Assembly: GCA_014860005.1 (NCBI GenBank)
Contig: JACZKP010000131.1
Coordinates: 1-59,011, forward strand
DNA length: 59,011 nucleotides
Direction of reading: 5' to 3'
DNA from: Verrucomicrobiota bacterium
GTDB taxonomy: Bacteria > Verrucomicrobiota > Verrucomicrobiae > Limisphaerales > UBA11358
The notes beneath the pieces are model-generated. The model was not told where the DNA came from, did not search any database, and worked only from the letters and a program-made list of their open reading frames with translations. Positions 43,780 to 52,696 of this stretch are shown here, piece by piece. The stretch's first letter is position 1. The number at the start of each line of letters is the position of its first letter. The position numbers and the translations under genes were made by a program.

Positions 43780-44832
43780 TCAGCCTGCTGTTGTTTCGGC
43801 GGCAGCAGGCTTGATCAAGACCTTGCCCAGCACGCTTCGGGAGCGCAGTTTCGCGAAAGCGGCTTGGGCTTGATCCAGCGGAAACACCGAGTCAATCACT
43901 GGTTTCAGCCGGCTCGCAGCCGCCCATTCCAACGTCGCGTGAATCGCGGCGCGATTGCGCCCGTAACTGCCAATCAACCGTTGCTGCTTCACGAAAATTG
44001 GCCACAGGTTGAGCGGCACTTCACGGCCCGCCGTGGCGCCGCAGGTCACAATCGTCCCGCCGCGCGCGAGGCACTCGAAGCACTTGCGCAACACCTCCCC
44101 ACCGACGTGTTCCACCACCAGGTCCACCCCCCGTTTGTTGGTGAACTTGCGCACTTCAGCCGGCCAGTCAATCCGGGTTGAATCCACCGCAGAGTCCGCG
44201 CCGAGTTGCAAGGCGAGCGCACGCTTAACTTCTGTCGAACCGGTGCTGATGACCTTTGCGCCGAGTTGTTTCGCAATCTGAATCGCCGCCGAACCCACCC
44301 CGCTCGCGCCGCCGATGACGAGCACCCAGTCGCCTTCGCGAACCGAGGCGCGGTTCGTGAGCATGTGCATGGCGGTGCTGCCGGCCAGCGTGAGCGCGGC
44401 CGAAGTCTCAAACCTCACCCCGGCTGGCAATCGCATCAGCGCCCGTGCCGGCACCAGAACCTTTTCCGCGAAACCGCCGTCGCGCTGCACGCCCAGAATT
44501 TCTCCGCGCAAACAAAGCGACTCCTCTCCGCGCTGACAGAATTCACATTCCCCGCAGAACAGATTGGATTGGATCGCGACTGCCTCGCCGGGTTTCCAAT
44601 CCTGAACCTCGCTACCGACAATTGCCACGCGCCCGGCAATTTCACCACCCGGCGTGCGCGGCAGTTTCAGGGGAATGGGCAAGCCCGCCTCCTCCAGCCA
44701 GAGATCGAGGCGATTCAGACCGCAGGCTGCAACCTGCACGACGGCCTCTTGCGGGCCGGGTTGCGGCTCGGGCAGATTGCGTAATTGAAATTGTCCGGGT
44801 GCGCCGTGGGTAATGAGTTGAAACGCTCGCAT
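43780..44832 (-). CDS. Zinc-type MDR dehydrogenase/quinone oxidoreductase
   Basis: From the ATG at 44832 the protein has 350 aa. It has the MDR plan: VVQVAACGLNRLDLWL, structural-zinc cysteines CGECEFCQRGEESLC, and the nucleotide loop VLVIGGASGVGSAAIQIAKQ, with ISTGSTEVKRALALQLGADS. The catalytic zinc His is replaced by Gly (PGGEIAG where ADHs have GHE), so it may be a reductase using NADPH. The substrate is not deducible. An earlier start 11 codons upstream is open. Confidence 0.87.
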   Translation of the reverse strand: MRAFQLITHGAPGQFQLRNLPEPQPGPQEAVVQVAACGLNRLDLWLEEAGLPIPLKLPRTPGGEIAGRVAIVGSEVQDWKPGEAVAIQSNLFCGECEFCQRGEESLCLRGEILGVQRDGGFAEKVLVPARALMRLPAGVRFETSAALTLAGSTAMHMLTNRASVREGDWVLVIGGASGVGSAAIQIAKQLGAKVISTGSTEVKRALALQLGADSAVDSTRIDWPAEVRKFTNKRGVDLVVEHVGGEVLRKCFECLARGGTIVTCGATAGREVPLNLWPIFVKQQRLIGSYGRNRAAIHATLEWAAASRLKPVIDSVFPLDQAQAAFAKLRSRSVLGKVLIKPAAAETTAG

Positions 44833-44887
44833 GGCGGAATTGAACCCGCAGCCTTGAATCGTCACAAGGCAATTCCCGCCGCTAACA

Positions 44888-45002
44888 GCCCGTCAAAGAA
44901 CTCCTTCCTTTGTAGGAGACGAGGTAACGAGTCTGCATTTTTCGCGATTTCGGAGCGGCCTGCGAGAGACTCCTGACGTCGTCTCCTACATTTTTGACGG
45001 GC
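44888..45002. repeat. Nested inverted repeat upstream of the MDR gene
   Basis: An outer pair (gcccgtcaaa at 44888-44897 and tttgacgggc at 44993-45002) encloses an inner pair (tgtaggagacgaggtaacga from 44911 and its imperfect complement at 44966-44990, ending tcgtctcctaca). The inner arms match in 12 consecutive bases plus most of the rest. It looks like a dispersed non-coding palindrome. Confidence 0.75.
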
Positions 45003-45061
45003 CGCTAACACTCGCCGTTACATCCCATCTCCCAAGACCAACAACCAGCCACCAAGAATCT

Positions 45062-46843
45062 TCATTCACCGCTTGCCGCTCCGCCAGCGGACGGACGGAA
45101 TGGCTTTCCCGGCATTTGCCAGACCCAGTCGCCCTCATTGAGATCCACGGTTGAATCCCTCTTATCCTTTCGCCAGGCGATCTCTCCATTGTCATCCCTT
45201 TGATTCCAACCGATGGAATACAGCGTGTAGCCGCCGTCGGCAGTGCGACGATAGCGCAGCGGATTGCCGTCAATAACGTCGTTCGGGATTTTCTCGAGGA
45301 ACTGCGGAACGAGCGCTTCGATGGTTTCAGGATACTCACCCTTGGCCAGACGTTGTCGTTCGAGCGCGCAGGCCAGGCGGGCTGCATCCACCGAAACCTG
45401 CGCCCGGGCGGAACGGCGCACCGCGTTATCCAGGGCCGGCATCAGCAGTTTGGCAAAGACCGTGTAAGGCCGAAGCGGCATGGCGGCAATCTCCTTCCCG
45501 AAGGTATTGCTCGCATCAGGAAAGATCCGATGTTTGTCCTCGTCCACCGACGCGAGGAAATGAGTCTGGTGCATTTTGGAAATCGCCAGCATGTTTTGAT
45601 AGAACCAGCCGCCCGGCATCAAGTTGAGACTCGGAGCCGCCCCGCCGCTTCCATCATCATCAGCAATGTATCCCAAGTGGCGCGACCGCCAGCCCTGTCG
45701 CCGCAGAAAGTCCAGTCCGCTGGTGCCCAACGCCCGCTCGCCACGCATCGCAGCCTTGTACTCCGCGAGCAGGTTGAGTGAACTCAGATACTTCTCAAGT
45801 TCGGCCAGTTGCGCGTCGTTCCATGCCCGCCTGGCCAAGCCTTCGCGCACAGTTTGCAAGCTTACGTTGAGTGCGGCAATTCGCACGAGATGATCAATCA
45901 ACAAAGGCTCATTGCGGATGATGTCGGAAATACGAAAACCCAGGTGCAGATCGTCGAGTGCCGCTGCGGACTGACCCAGTCCAAGTCGGGCGACCGCCCG
46001 CACGTGGGTGAGCATGCAAAGGCCCCTTATATGTGCAAGGTGTGGCAGCAGAATCTCCCACGCCGGCTCATCTTCGTATGGAATGGGAAACCGTGCGTAT
46101 GGCCGGGAAGCCCTGGCCTCCTGCAATTCCTTGAACTCGGCATCGAACTTGCCCAGCGCCACCAGGATGTCTTCCGCCGCTGTCCCCGAAACGGCCGGTT
46201 GTGGATAATTGGTATTGCCGCGATAAAACTCCCGCCACGATTCGAGGTCCGCGAACGTGCCTTTGTCCAAGCTGCCCAAAACCAGGCGATCCTTGCTCTC
46301 CCGATCCGGACGCAAATCGGCGCGGATTTGCTGAAGCCGGTTCAACCCGTTGGTATCGGCCCACACCACCTGGCCATTGACGCGGGTGAAATCATAGACC
46401 GGCTTGAGCAACGGCGTGAGGGCAAAGTTCTGATCCTCCGGCACCCGCGCCGGGGCCACGCCGGCGACCGTGAATTTCTCTCCTTTGGCTTCCCACTCAC
46501 GTTTGTGCTGTTCCCACGCGCGCTTGCCGCGCCAGTTTTCCACCGCGTAGAACAACGCAATCAAGGTCGCAAAACAAGCGACCCCGAACAGAAACCGCCG
46601 CAAGTTGCGCCACGAGCAGAGCCACTTGATGAACAGCATGGCTAGTATTCCCACCGGCGCGGCGATCAAGGAGAAAATCAAGGCCGCGAGCATTGCTTCC
46701 GGGAAGGGCCTCTGCGGCTCCGTGAGCCGGTCAAACCCGAGGAGGATTACAAAAACCACGCCAGCCAACAGTGCGAACCAGACCAGAAATTTGACCGGCC
46801 CGCGCCACGGTCGGCGCCAGATGCTCTTGGGTGATTCATTCAT
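45062..46843 (-). CDS. Large membrane protein of unknown function linked to a sigma factor
   Basis: The 593-aa protein has three N-terminal hydrophobic segments (residues about 18-38, 48-72 and 85-102), then a long soluble part of about 490 residues likely outside the cytoplasm. The C-terminal stretch has YPETIEALVPQFLEKIPND and DGNPLRYRRTADGGYTLYSI, reminiscent of the folded part of type II pseudopilins (a Tyr-Pro-x-Thr-Leu-like and GxPL.Y pattern). No catalytic motif is seen. It follows the anti-sigma-like gene (6 bases apart) and so belongs to the ECF sigma transcript. Confidence 0.75.
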   Translation of the reverse strand: MNESPKSIWRRPWRGPVKFLVWFALLAGVVFVILLGFDRLTEPQRPFPEAMLAALIFSLIAAPVGILAMLFIKWLCSWRNLRRFLFGVACFATLIALFYAVENWRGKRAWEQHKREWEAKGEKFTVAGVAPARVPEDQNFALTPLLKPVYDFTRVNGQVVWADTNGLNRLQQIRADLRPDRESKDRLVLGSLDKGTFADLESWREFYRGNTNYPQPAVSGTAAEDILVALGKFDAEFKELQEARASRPYARFPIPYEDEPAWEILLPHLAHIRGLCMLTHVRAVARLGLGQSAAALDDLHLGFRISDIIRNEPLLIDHLVRIAALNVSLQTVREGLARRAWNDAQLAELEKYLSSLNLLAEYKAAMRGERALGTSGLDFLRRQGWRSRHLGYIADDDGSGGAAPSLNLMPGGWFYQNMLAISKMHQTHFLASVDEDKHRIFPDASNTFGKEIAAMPLRPYTVFAKLLMPALDNAVRRSARAQVSVDAARLACALERQRLAKGEYPETIEALVPQFLEKIPNDVIDGNPLRYRRTADGGYTLYSIGWNQRDDNGEIAWRKDKRDSTVDLNEGDWVWQMPGKPFRPSAGGAASGE

Positions 46844-46849
46844 AACTTT

Positions 46850-47275
46850 TCAGGCGTTGAGGGTTTCTTCACGTCGTCCACTGCGCGGCCCCAGTGGCGC
46901 CGCTTTGGGCCGGATAAGGGCGGACATGTCGGGCTGGCCCACTAATTCCGCCAGTAATTGCTCCTGCTGTTTCAACAGTAGCAACATTTCGGGCGAGGGC
47001 GGCGCGTGCCGGGCTTCCAGTTCCGGCGAGGTTTCACGCGTTGCGAAGTTTAGGACCAGCACCACCAGCCACAGGGCAGCCAGACCCGCCCACGCCTGCG
47101 GCGCCGGCCAAAAAAGATCACGCAAACGCGATTTGATGACTGACGCCAGCGTCACGCCGGCAACCGTTGTTGGCCGCCGCCCCGCCTCCGCCGCGGCCAG
47201 AATCTCGGCGCGCCACTCGGCAGGAATCCGACGCAGCGGCTGGCGCTGAAGTTTGATTTCAAAGTCGTCGTTCAT
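46850..47275 (-). CDS. Small single-span protein coupled to the sigma factor, possible anti-sigma factor
   Basis: The 141-aa protein has a soluble N-terminal part (FEIKLQRQPLRRIPAEWRAE), one membrane span (WAGLAALWLVVLVLNFA, about residues 66-82) and an extracytoplasmic tail. Topology and the 4-base ATGA overlap with the upstream ECF sigma gene fit an anti-sigma factor, but no known anti-sigma domain (zinc finger or ASD) is recognisable. The call rests on context and topology. Confidence 0.65.
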   Translation of the reverse strand: MNDDFEIKLQRQPLRRIPAEWRAEILAAAEAGRRPTTVAGVTLASVIKSRLRDLFWPAPQAWAGLAALWLVVLVLNFATRETSPELEARHAPPSPEMLLLLKQQEQLLAELVGQPDMSALIRPKAAPLGPRSGRREETLNA

Positions 47276-47799
47276 TTGATCTCTCCGTAGATGGGACGCA
47301 GGCGCTCGCGCAATTTGTCTAACCCATAGCGATACCGGCTGGCCGCCGTGTTGAGCGGGATGTCGAGCGCCGCGGCGATGTGCTCAAAGGTCAAGCCCTC
47401 CCAGAGTTTCAGGTGAACCACGGCACGCTGCTCAGGCGGCAGGTCCGCGAGCGCGGCGGCAAGCTCATTGCGGAACACCTGTTCATCCGGGTCATCCGTG
47501 GACGCAAACGGCGTCACGGCTTCTTCGGCGAATTGATCGTGGTATTTCGTCCGGCTGCCGCGCCGGCGCATGAGGTCAATCGCGGCGTTGTGCGCCAAAC
47601 GGATCAGGAACGCGCGCTCCTCCCGCACCGGTTCGAGTAACTCCGGCTGGCGGGCCAGTTTGACGAACACCTCCTGGAGCAAGTCCCGCGTGTCCGATTC
47701 ATCGCGGGTGAAGTTCAACAAGTAGGTGAACAACGCCTGAGCGTGGTCATCGTACAACCGTTCAAGCTGGCGATCATGCGGCATCGTTTCCATCTCCAT
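47272..47799 (-). CDS. ECF-type RNA polymerase sigma factor
   Basis: The 175-aa protein has region 2 (LYDDHAQALFTYLLNFTRDE, DLLQEVFVKLARQPELL, RAFLIRLAHNAAIDLMRRR) and region 4 (LADLPPEQRAVVHLKLWEG, LTFEHIAAALDIPLNTAASR), with the expected helix-turn-helix for the -35 element. The start may be 47799 or the ATG at 47784. It would direct polymerase to a small regulon; the two coupled downstream genes probably hold and sense the signal. No autoregulatory promoter could be identified. Confidence 0.93.
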   Translation of the reverse strand: MEMETMPHDRQLERLYDDHAQALFTYLLNFTRDESDTRDLLQEVFVKLARQPELLEPVREERAFLIRLAHNAAIDLMRRRGSRTKYHDQFAEEAVTPFASTDDPDEQVFRNELAAALADLPPEQRAVVHLKLWEGLTFEHIAAALDIPLNTAASRYRYGLDKLRERLRPIYGEIK

Positions 47800-48212
47800 G
47801 ACGCGCCGCGCTTGCGGTTTTGTCTATTGAATTCGCGCTTGGCCACCCGCAATAGTGCAGCACGTCCAGAGATTGGACCAGGCCGGCGGAAATCACTCAC
47901 GATCATCGTGCCTTTGCCGCACCTTCCCGTGCGCCTTCGCCTTGGGGAGCGTACGCGCCCTCGCGTGCGGCGGTTGACGCCCTCGTCAACCGCACGGGCG
48001 CGCCTCCGCGCCTGAATCAACGCGCGGTGGCGCGCGTCGTCCCGGCTGCGGAGGCGCAACCGGGACGCACGCGAGGCGCGTGCGCTCCCCACTGCAAAAT
48101 GCGCTCCATGTATGGGAAAACAAGACTGGGAAAGCAGAACTTGACCCAGCGCCTTCGCCATTGCATAAACTGCCATGGTCCGACTCAACTGAGGGATTTA
48201 ACCGAGGGTTCT
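47800..48212. other. Divergent intergenic region with palindromes
   Basis: This 413-base region separates the sigma factor gene and the RCC1/Ig gene, which point away from each other, so both promoters are here. It holds the large inverted repeat at 47943-48091 and no convincing gene. An open frame running into the downstream gene from 48027 contains no family similarity. Confidence 0.55.
47943..48091. repeat. Large inverted repeat with a nested small palindrome
   Basis: Arms at 47943-47968 (beginning tggggagcgtacgcgcc) and 48067-48091 (ending tgcgctcccca) are near-perfect reverse complements (one mismatch, one indel). Inside, cggttgac (47971-47978) pairs with gtcaaccg (47985-47992) around a 6-base loop. 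Such GC-rich pairs, with a core like ggggagcgcacgcgcctcgcg, are typical of repeated intergenic DNA in Verrucomicrobia. Confidence 0.75.
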
Positions 48213-51173
48213 ATGAATGTGCTTCGCTCAAAAAATCGGCTGCCGACAGCGATCCTGGCAATTTTCCTGACATCAACCTGCCTGTTTACTGCTCTTGGGG
48301 CGGACACAAACATAATCGTGTGGGGTAGTGGCGAGGTAACAAGCATTCCCGACTTCCCGACCAATGCGATCGCAGTCGCAGGCGGAGACATGCATGGCAT
48401 AGCTTTGCTGGCGGATCGCTCCGTGCGGACTTGGGGTCGGTTTGCTGTTGGGGGATCCATTGTGCCGCCCGCAGATGCTACAAATATCGTCGGAATTGCC
48501 TCGGGTAGCAGTCATGCGCTAGCCCTCAAAAGCGACGGCACGGTTGCATTGTGGGGCAGAATCATTGGCAACTTTACGACCCAGGTTTCGCCCGAAGCGA
48601 CCAATGTGGTAGCGTTGGGGGTCGGACCGGGGGCTCAACACGCTCTGGTGTTACGAGCGGACGGAACAGTTGTGGACTGGGGCCTTACCGCCACCACCAA
48701 CATTCCGCCCGAAGCCTTCAACATTATCAGTGTCGCCGCCGGCGCAGGGCACAGTCTGGCCTTGCGCTCGGATGGAAGAGTGGTTGCTTGGGGCCACAAC
48801 TTTTACGGCGAGACGAGTGTGCCGGCGAGCGCGACGAACATCGTGGCCATCGCCACGACATGGCACGGCAACATCGCGCTGAGAGCTGACGGCAGATTGC
48901 TGACGTGGGCATCTTACCCATACAATCCCAATCAGGTATCTATGACCAACATCGTTGAAGTGGCGGGCGCCGGAGGCACCGGCATGGCGCTGATGCAGAA
49001 CGGGAGGGTGGTTTCCTCAGTATTGTCGATGAGTGTGACAAACATCATGGCCATCGGTGCAAGCGGGGGTGCTTACATGGCCGTAAAAGCTGTTGGCCCG
49101 CCGATATTTCCCTTGCCAGCCGTTCGGCGCACGGCAGCCGCCGGGCAGAATGCGTACTTTCGACTGCAAGCAGTGGGAGCCTTACCAAGGAGTTACCAGT
49201 GGAGTCTTTACGGGACGAACCTGCCGGGCGCAACCAATCAGGTGCTGGTGGTCACGAATGTCCAATTGAGCAAGACCGGACCCTACATCTTAACCGTCAG
49301 CAACTCACTGGGTGTGGCGATCAGTGACGCAATGATGCTGAGCGTGGAGCCGCTGGAGGTCACGGTGCAACCCGGCTTTCAGACGGTGCTGGCCGGAAGC
49401 AACGCGACTTTTACGGCGGCCACAGTGGGCCAAGGTCCGTTCACCTATCAATGGAAGTATGACGGTGAAGATTTGCCGAGCGCAACGAACGGCAGCCTGA
49501 CGCTGACAACTGTGAGCCTGACACATGCGGGCAGGTACTCCGTGGTCGCAAGCAATTTGCTCGGCGGCATGACCAGTCAGGAGGCCACCTTGACCGTGCT
49601 GCCGTTGCGGATTACCGGACAACCGCAAAATGGGTCGGTGCTCGCGGGCACGAATGTCACGTTCAGTGTGACATTGGCCGGCACCCCTCCGTTTGCTTAC
49701 CAGTGGCGTTTCGGCGGGGCTGATTTGAGCGGCGCCACCGAGTCCTCACTCACCCTCTCCAATGTGGAACCCGGCCAGGCGGGAACTTACTCCGTCATTG
49801 TGTCGAACGCCTACGGTGGCGACGTGAGCGCCAGCGCCACACTGAATGTGCAACCACTGACCATCACCTCGCACCCAAGCAACGTTCTGGCGCTGCTGTG
49901 GTCGCCCGCGACTTTCAACGTCTCGGCCGCAGGCGAAGGGCCGTTCAGTTATCAATGGCGGTTCAACGGCACGGATCTCGAGGGGGCAACCGATAATCCG
50001 CTTGTGTTGACCAATGTTCAGACAGCGCGGGCCGGATCGTATTCCGTGGTGGTCAGCAATGTGTATGGCAGCACTTCGAGCGCTCCGGCAACCTTGTCGC
50101 TCCGGCAGGTGGCGGTGTGGGGCGACACGGCTTCGCGACAAGCCCAGTTTCACATCGGCCTCACCAATGTGAAGGCGATTGCCGCAGGTTACTACCATAC
50201 GCTGGCGTTGCGGTATGACGGCACGGTGCTGGCGTGGGGTTCGTCCTTCGCCCAGACGAACACGCCACCAGGTGTCACCAACATCGTCGCGATAGCTGCC
50301 GGAGGATTTCACAATCTGGGTTTGCAGAGCGATGGATCCGTCGCTTGCTGGGGGTCGGGATTCTACGATTCAGCGGCTGTCCCGCCAGGCCTCTCGAACG
50401 TCGTGGCGGTTGCGGGCGGCGAGTTTCACAGTCTGGCGCTGAGAACTGATGGAACTGTGGTTGCTTGGGGTGCGGGCAAGACCAATTCGGGAGCGTGGCC
50501 GCACCTTGGTCAATCCATCGTTCCGGCTGGCTTGTCAAATGTGGTTGCCATCTCAGCCAAAGGAACCTACAGCCTCGCCCTGACGGACGACGGAACCATG
50601 GTCGCTTGGGGCGCAAATGACTTCGGCCAGACAAATGTGCCCGTCGGCTTGAGCCATGTCGTGAGCATTGCCGCCGGCTACCGGCATGGATTGGCGCTTC
50701 GCTCCGATGGCAAATTATTCACGTGGGGAGATGATACTTACGGGCAAACCAACACCCTCCCGGATCTGACCAATGCCGTATCCATTGCAGCGGGCACCTG
50801 GAACAGCCTCGCGCTCACGGAAGATAACCGGGTGGTCGTGTGGGGAAGAAACGACTACAGCCAGACCAACGTTCCCAACGGCCTCGTAAATGTCATGGCC
50901 ATCGCCGGGGGCAACTTCCATATCGCAGCTTTGCTCGGTGAGGAACTGCCGTCACCCGGCCTCGGTCTGGCAAGCGCCAGCCTGAGCCCCGAAGGCTTCA
51001 CCGTTTCCCTGCCGACGCAGAGCGGACGGGTTTACCGATTGGAACATAAGAACCGCCTCTCGGACGAAAACTGGATTGCCCACCCACTGGTCGCCGGGAC
51101 CGGTGGCATCGTCACCTTCACCGATCCCTCCGCAACCGGCTCGCAGCGATTCTATCGCGTGCGCCGATGGTGA
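48213..51173 (+). CDS. Exported RCC1-repeat and Ig-like multidomain protein
   Basis: Starting at 48213 (GAGGG four to nine bases upstream) the product has 986 aa and a Sec signal (ILAIFLTSTCLFTALGAD). Domains in order: RCC1-type propeller about 30-290 (repeats of the type ALRSDGRVVAWGHNFYGETS and ...NIVAIA.G..H..AL), four Ig-like modules about 297-629 (LPRSYQWSLYGTNLPGATNQ, PFTYQWKYDGEDLPSATNGS, PFAYQWRFGGADLSGATESS), a second RCC1 block about 631-909, and a C-terminal module ending QRFYRVRRW shared with other secreted proteins here. Probably a surface protein for binding or adhesion. The Ig repeats are closely similar to one another. Confidence 0.9.
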   Translation: MNVLRSKNRLPTAILAIFLTSTCLFTALGADTNIIVWGSGEVTSIPDFPTNAIAVAGGDMHGIALLADRSVRTWGRFAVGGSIVPPADATNIVGIASGSSHALALKSDGTVALWGRIIGNFTTQVSPEATNVVALGVGPGAQHALVLRADGTVVDWGLTATTNIPPEAFNIISVAAGAGHSLALRSDGRVVAWGHNFYGETSVPASATNIVAIATTWHGNIALRADGRLLTWASYPYNPNQVSMTNIVEVAGAGGTGMALMQNGRVVSSVLSMSVTNIMAIGASGGAYMAVKAVGPPIFPLPAVRRTAAAGQNAYFRLQAVGALPRSYQWSLYGTNLPGATNQVLVVTNVQLSKTGPYILTVSNSLGVAISDAMMLSVEPLEVTVQPGFQTVLAGSNATFTAATVGQGPFTYQWKYDGEDLPSATNGSLTLTTVSLTHAGRYSVVASNLLGGMTSQEATLTVLPLRITGQPQNGSVLAGTNVTFSVTLAGTPPFAYQWRFGGADLSGATESSLTLSNVEPGQAGTYSVIVSNAYGGDVSASATLNVQPLTITSHPSNVLALLWSPATFNVSAAGEGPFSYQWRFNGTDLEGATDNPLVLTNVQTARAGSYSVVVSNVYGSTSSAPATLSLRQVAVWGDTASRQAQFHIGLTNVKAIAAGYYHTLALRYDGTVLAWGSSFAQTNTPPGVTNIVAIAAGGFHNLGLQSDGSVACWGSGFYDSAAVPPGLSNVVAVAGGEFHSLALRTDGTVVAWGAGKTNSGAWPHLGQSIVPAGLSNVVAISAKGTYSLALTDDGTMVAWGANDFGQTNVPVGLSHVVSIAAGYRHGLALRSDGKLFTWGDDTYGQTNTLPDLTNAVSIAAGTWNSLALTEDNRVVVWGRNDYSQTNVPNGLVNVMAIAGGNFHIAALLGEELPSPGLGLASASLSPEGFTVSLPTQSGRVYRLEHKNRLSDENWIAHPLVAGTGGIVTFTDPSATGSQRFYRVRRW

Positions 51174-51343
51174 ATCCGAGTGCCGTCATCTTCACCGACC
51201 AGTTCACAACGCGATTGTGCCAAATCCCGGGTTGACTTTTGAGGACTCAAAAGGCAGAAACCATGGTGGCCCGGCACCCGGCGACGATGAGCAGGTTCGG
51301 ATGGCGAAAGAATCGTTCCTTGGTGAACTTTTAATGTTTAAAG

Positions 51344-52135
51344 ATGCGAAGTTTGAATCTCCCTTCCCGTGGTGCGCGGCGCGCGTTTACCCTTATTGAG
51401 TTGCTGGTGGTGATTGCGATCATCGCGATTCTGGCAGCAATGCTTCTGCCGGCGTTGAGCAAGGCCAAGGAGCGGGCCAAGCGGCTCAACTGCCTGAACA
51501 ATCTCAAACAGCTCGGCTTGGGTCATCTGATGTACGGCCACGACAACAATGGCCGTCTTACCGGCACTTGGGATCATTTCAGCGACAACTTGAACTGGCT
51601 GTATCGCGACTATGCCCGGAACATTGATTCGTTTATCTGCCCGGGGACGCAGAATTTTATTTCCACCAATCTCGTTTCCGGCATCTACCCGAGCCCCGGC
51701 GTTTTGGAGTTGAGGGACCTTCAGAACTTCGCCCTCACGAAGCTGCGCAATCCGGGCCACAGCTACGAAAATTTCACCTGGTGGCGGACCCCGGATGAAT
51801 TTCCGGGCCAGACGCATCCGACCGAGGGGCGCGCCCGCCGGGGAACGCAGAAGACTGAGCGCGCGGTGGCCAGTTATTCGCACCGCAACTTTGCCTTGAA
51901 TCTGCGCGGTATGCGTCCCGGTCCGTCGGGCATCTGGCTGCAAGTGGATGCGGACTCGCTGTTCGCAGGTTATCCCGGCGCCATCAATAACTATCCGGAC
52001 CCCGGGGATGCGCATGGTCGCGAGGGACACAACGTAAACTTCGCCGATGGCCACGCCGAGTGGGTGTCGGTGCGCGGCAATAAGTATCTGATCGCTTGGG
52101 AACTGTCCCAGGATGAGAACCGCGCCAGCCCATGA
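51344..52135 (+). CDS. Pseudopilin-like protein, prepilin N-terminal domain
   Basis: The 263-aa protein has the prepilin site and helix ([20 protein letters not shown] at residues about 13-32) followed by [20 protein letters not shown] and [20 protein letters not shown]. Near the C-terminus it has [20 protein letters not shown], the DGH motif of the H-X9-DG family. It matches the gene at 1041 in plan. It lies 170 bases after the RCC1/Ig gene and 45 before a lipoprotein gene. Confidence 0.92.
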   Translation: MRSLNLPSRGARRAFTLIELLVVIAIIAILAAMLLPALSKAKERAKRLNCLNNLKQLGLGHLMYGHDNNGRLTGTWDHFSDNLNWLYRDYARNIDSFICPGTQNFISTNLVSGIYPSPGVLELRDLQNFALTKLRNPGHSYENFTWWRTPDEFPGQTHPTEGRARRGTQKTERAVASYSHRNFALNLRGMRPGPSGIWLQVDADSLFAGYPGAINNYPDPGDAHGREGHNVNFADGHAEWVSVRGNKYLIAWELSQDENRASP

Positions 52136-52180
52136 CGGGCAGTTTTTACCGGTTCACCAATCGCGCCAGCCACCTAAATC

Positions 52181-52582
52181 ATGTCCCGACAACTCCAGAG
52201 CCATTGGCGATCTTTTGCCGCCGTAGCGGTGCTCTTGCTTCCAGTCCTGCTTGCCGGTTGTGGCAAGAGCGAGGTGAATCAGGCCCTCGATTCGGATGCC
52301 AACGGTTACTTGTGCCAGGCTTGCAAGACCAAGTTCTACACCGGGCGCGAGCTGTTCGCGGACTTCTGTCCGAACTGCAAAAACGGGGACATCCGGCAGG
52401 TGGTGGGATTTGTCTGCTCCGAAGATGGGCATGTGACCCTCGCTCCGCGCGGACCGGGATTTCGCGCCTGTGAGAAATGCGGCAAGTCCACGAGCGCTTT
52501 GAGCATTCCCCGTGAGAAAGAACTCCAGACCTGGGGCGCCGCCAGGAAAGGCGCGGCGGAGGTTTCCGGCCAGCGGAACTAA
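52181..52582 (+). CDS. Zinc-ribbon lipoprotein
   Basis: The 133-aa protein has a lipoprotein signal (FAAVAVLLLPVLLAGCGKSE, lipobox LAGC) and three CxxC pairs: CQACKTKF (about residue 45), CPNCKNG (about 66) and CEKCGKS (about 97). These would form two zinc ribbons or a rubredoxin-like site. It is unusual to find ribbon knots on an exported lipoprotein. Function unknown. Follows the pseudopilin gene on the same strand. Confidence 0.75.
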   Translation: MSRQLQSHWRSFAAVAVLLLPVLLAGCGKSEVNQALDSDANGYLCQACKTKFYTGRELFADFCPNCKNGDIRQVVGFVCSEDGHVTLAPRGPGFRACEKCGKSTSALSIPREKELQTWGAARKGAAEVSGQRN

Positions 52583-52696
52583 CGGGCACGCTGCAAGGGG
52601 GGAGCCGCCACAACCCACTGCGCGCACATAATGGCTGGCTGACGTTTTTCCAGATTTTTGATTGAAGAAACACCCCTCGCTCCTAAACTCACCACC

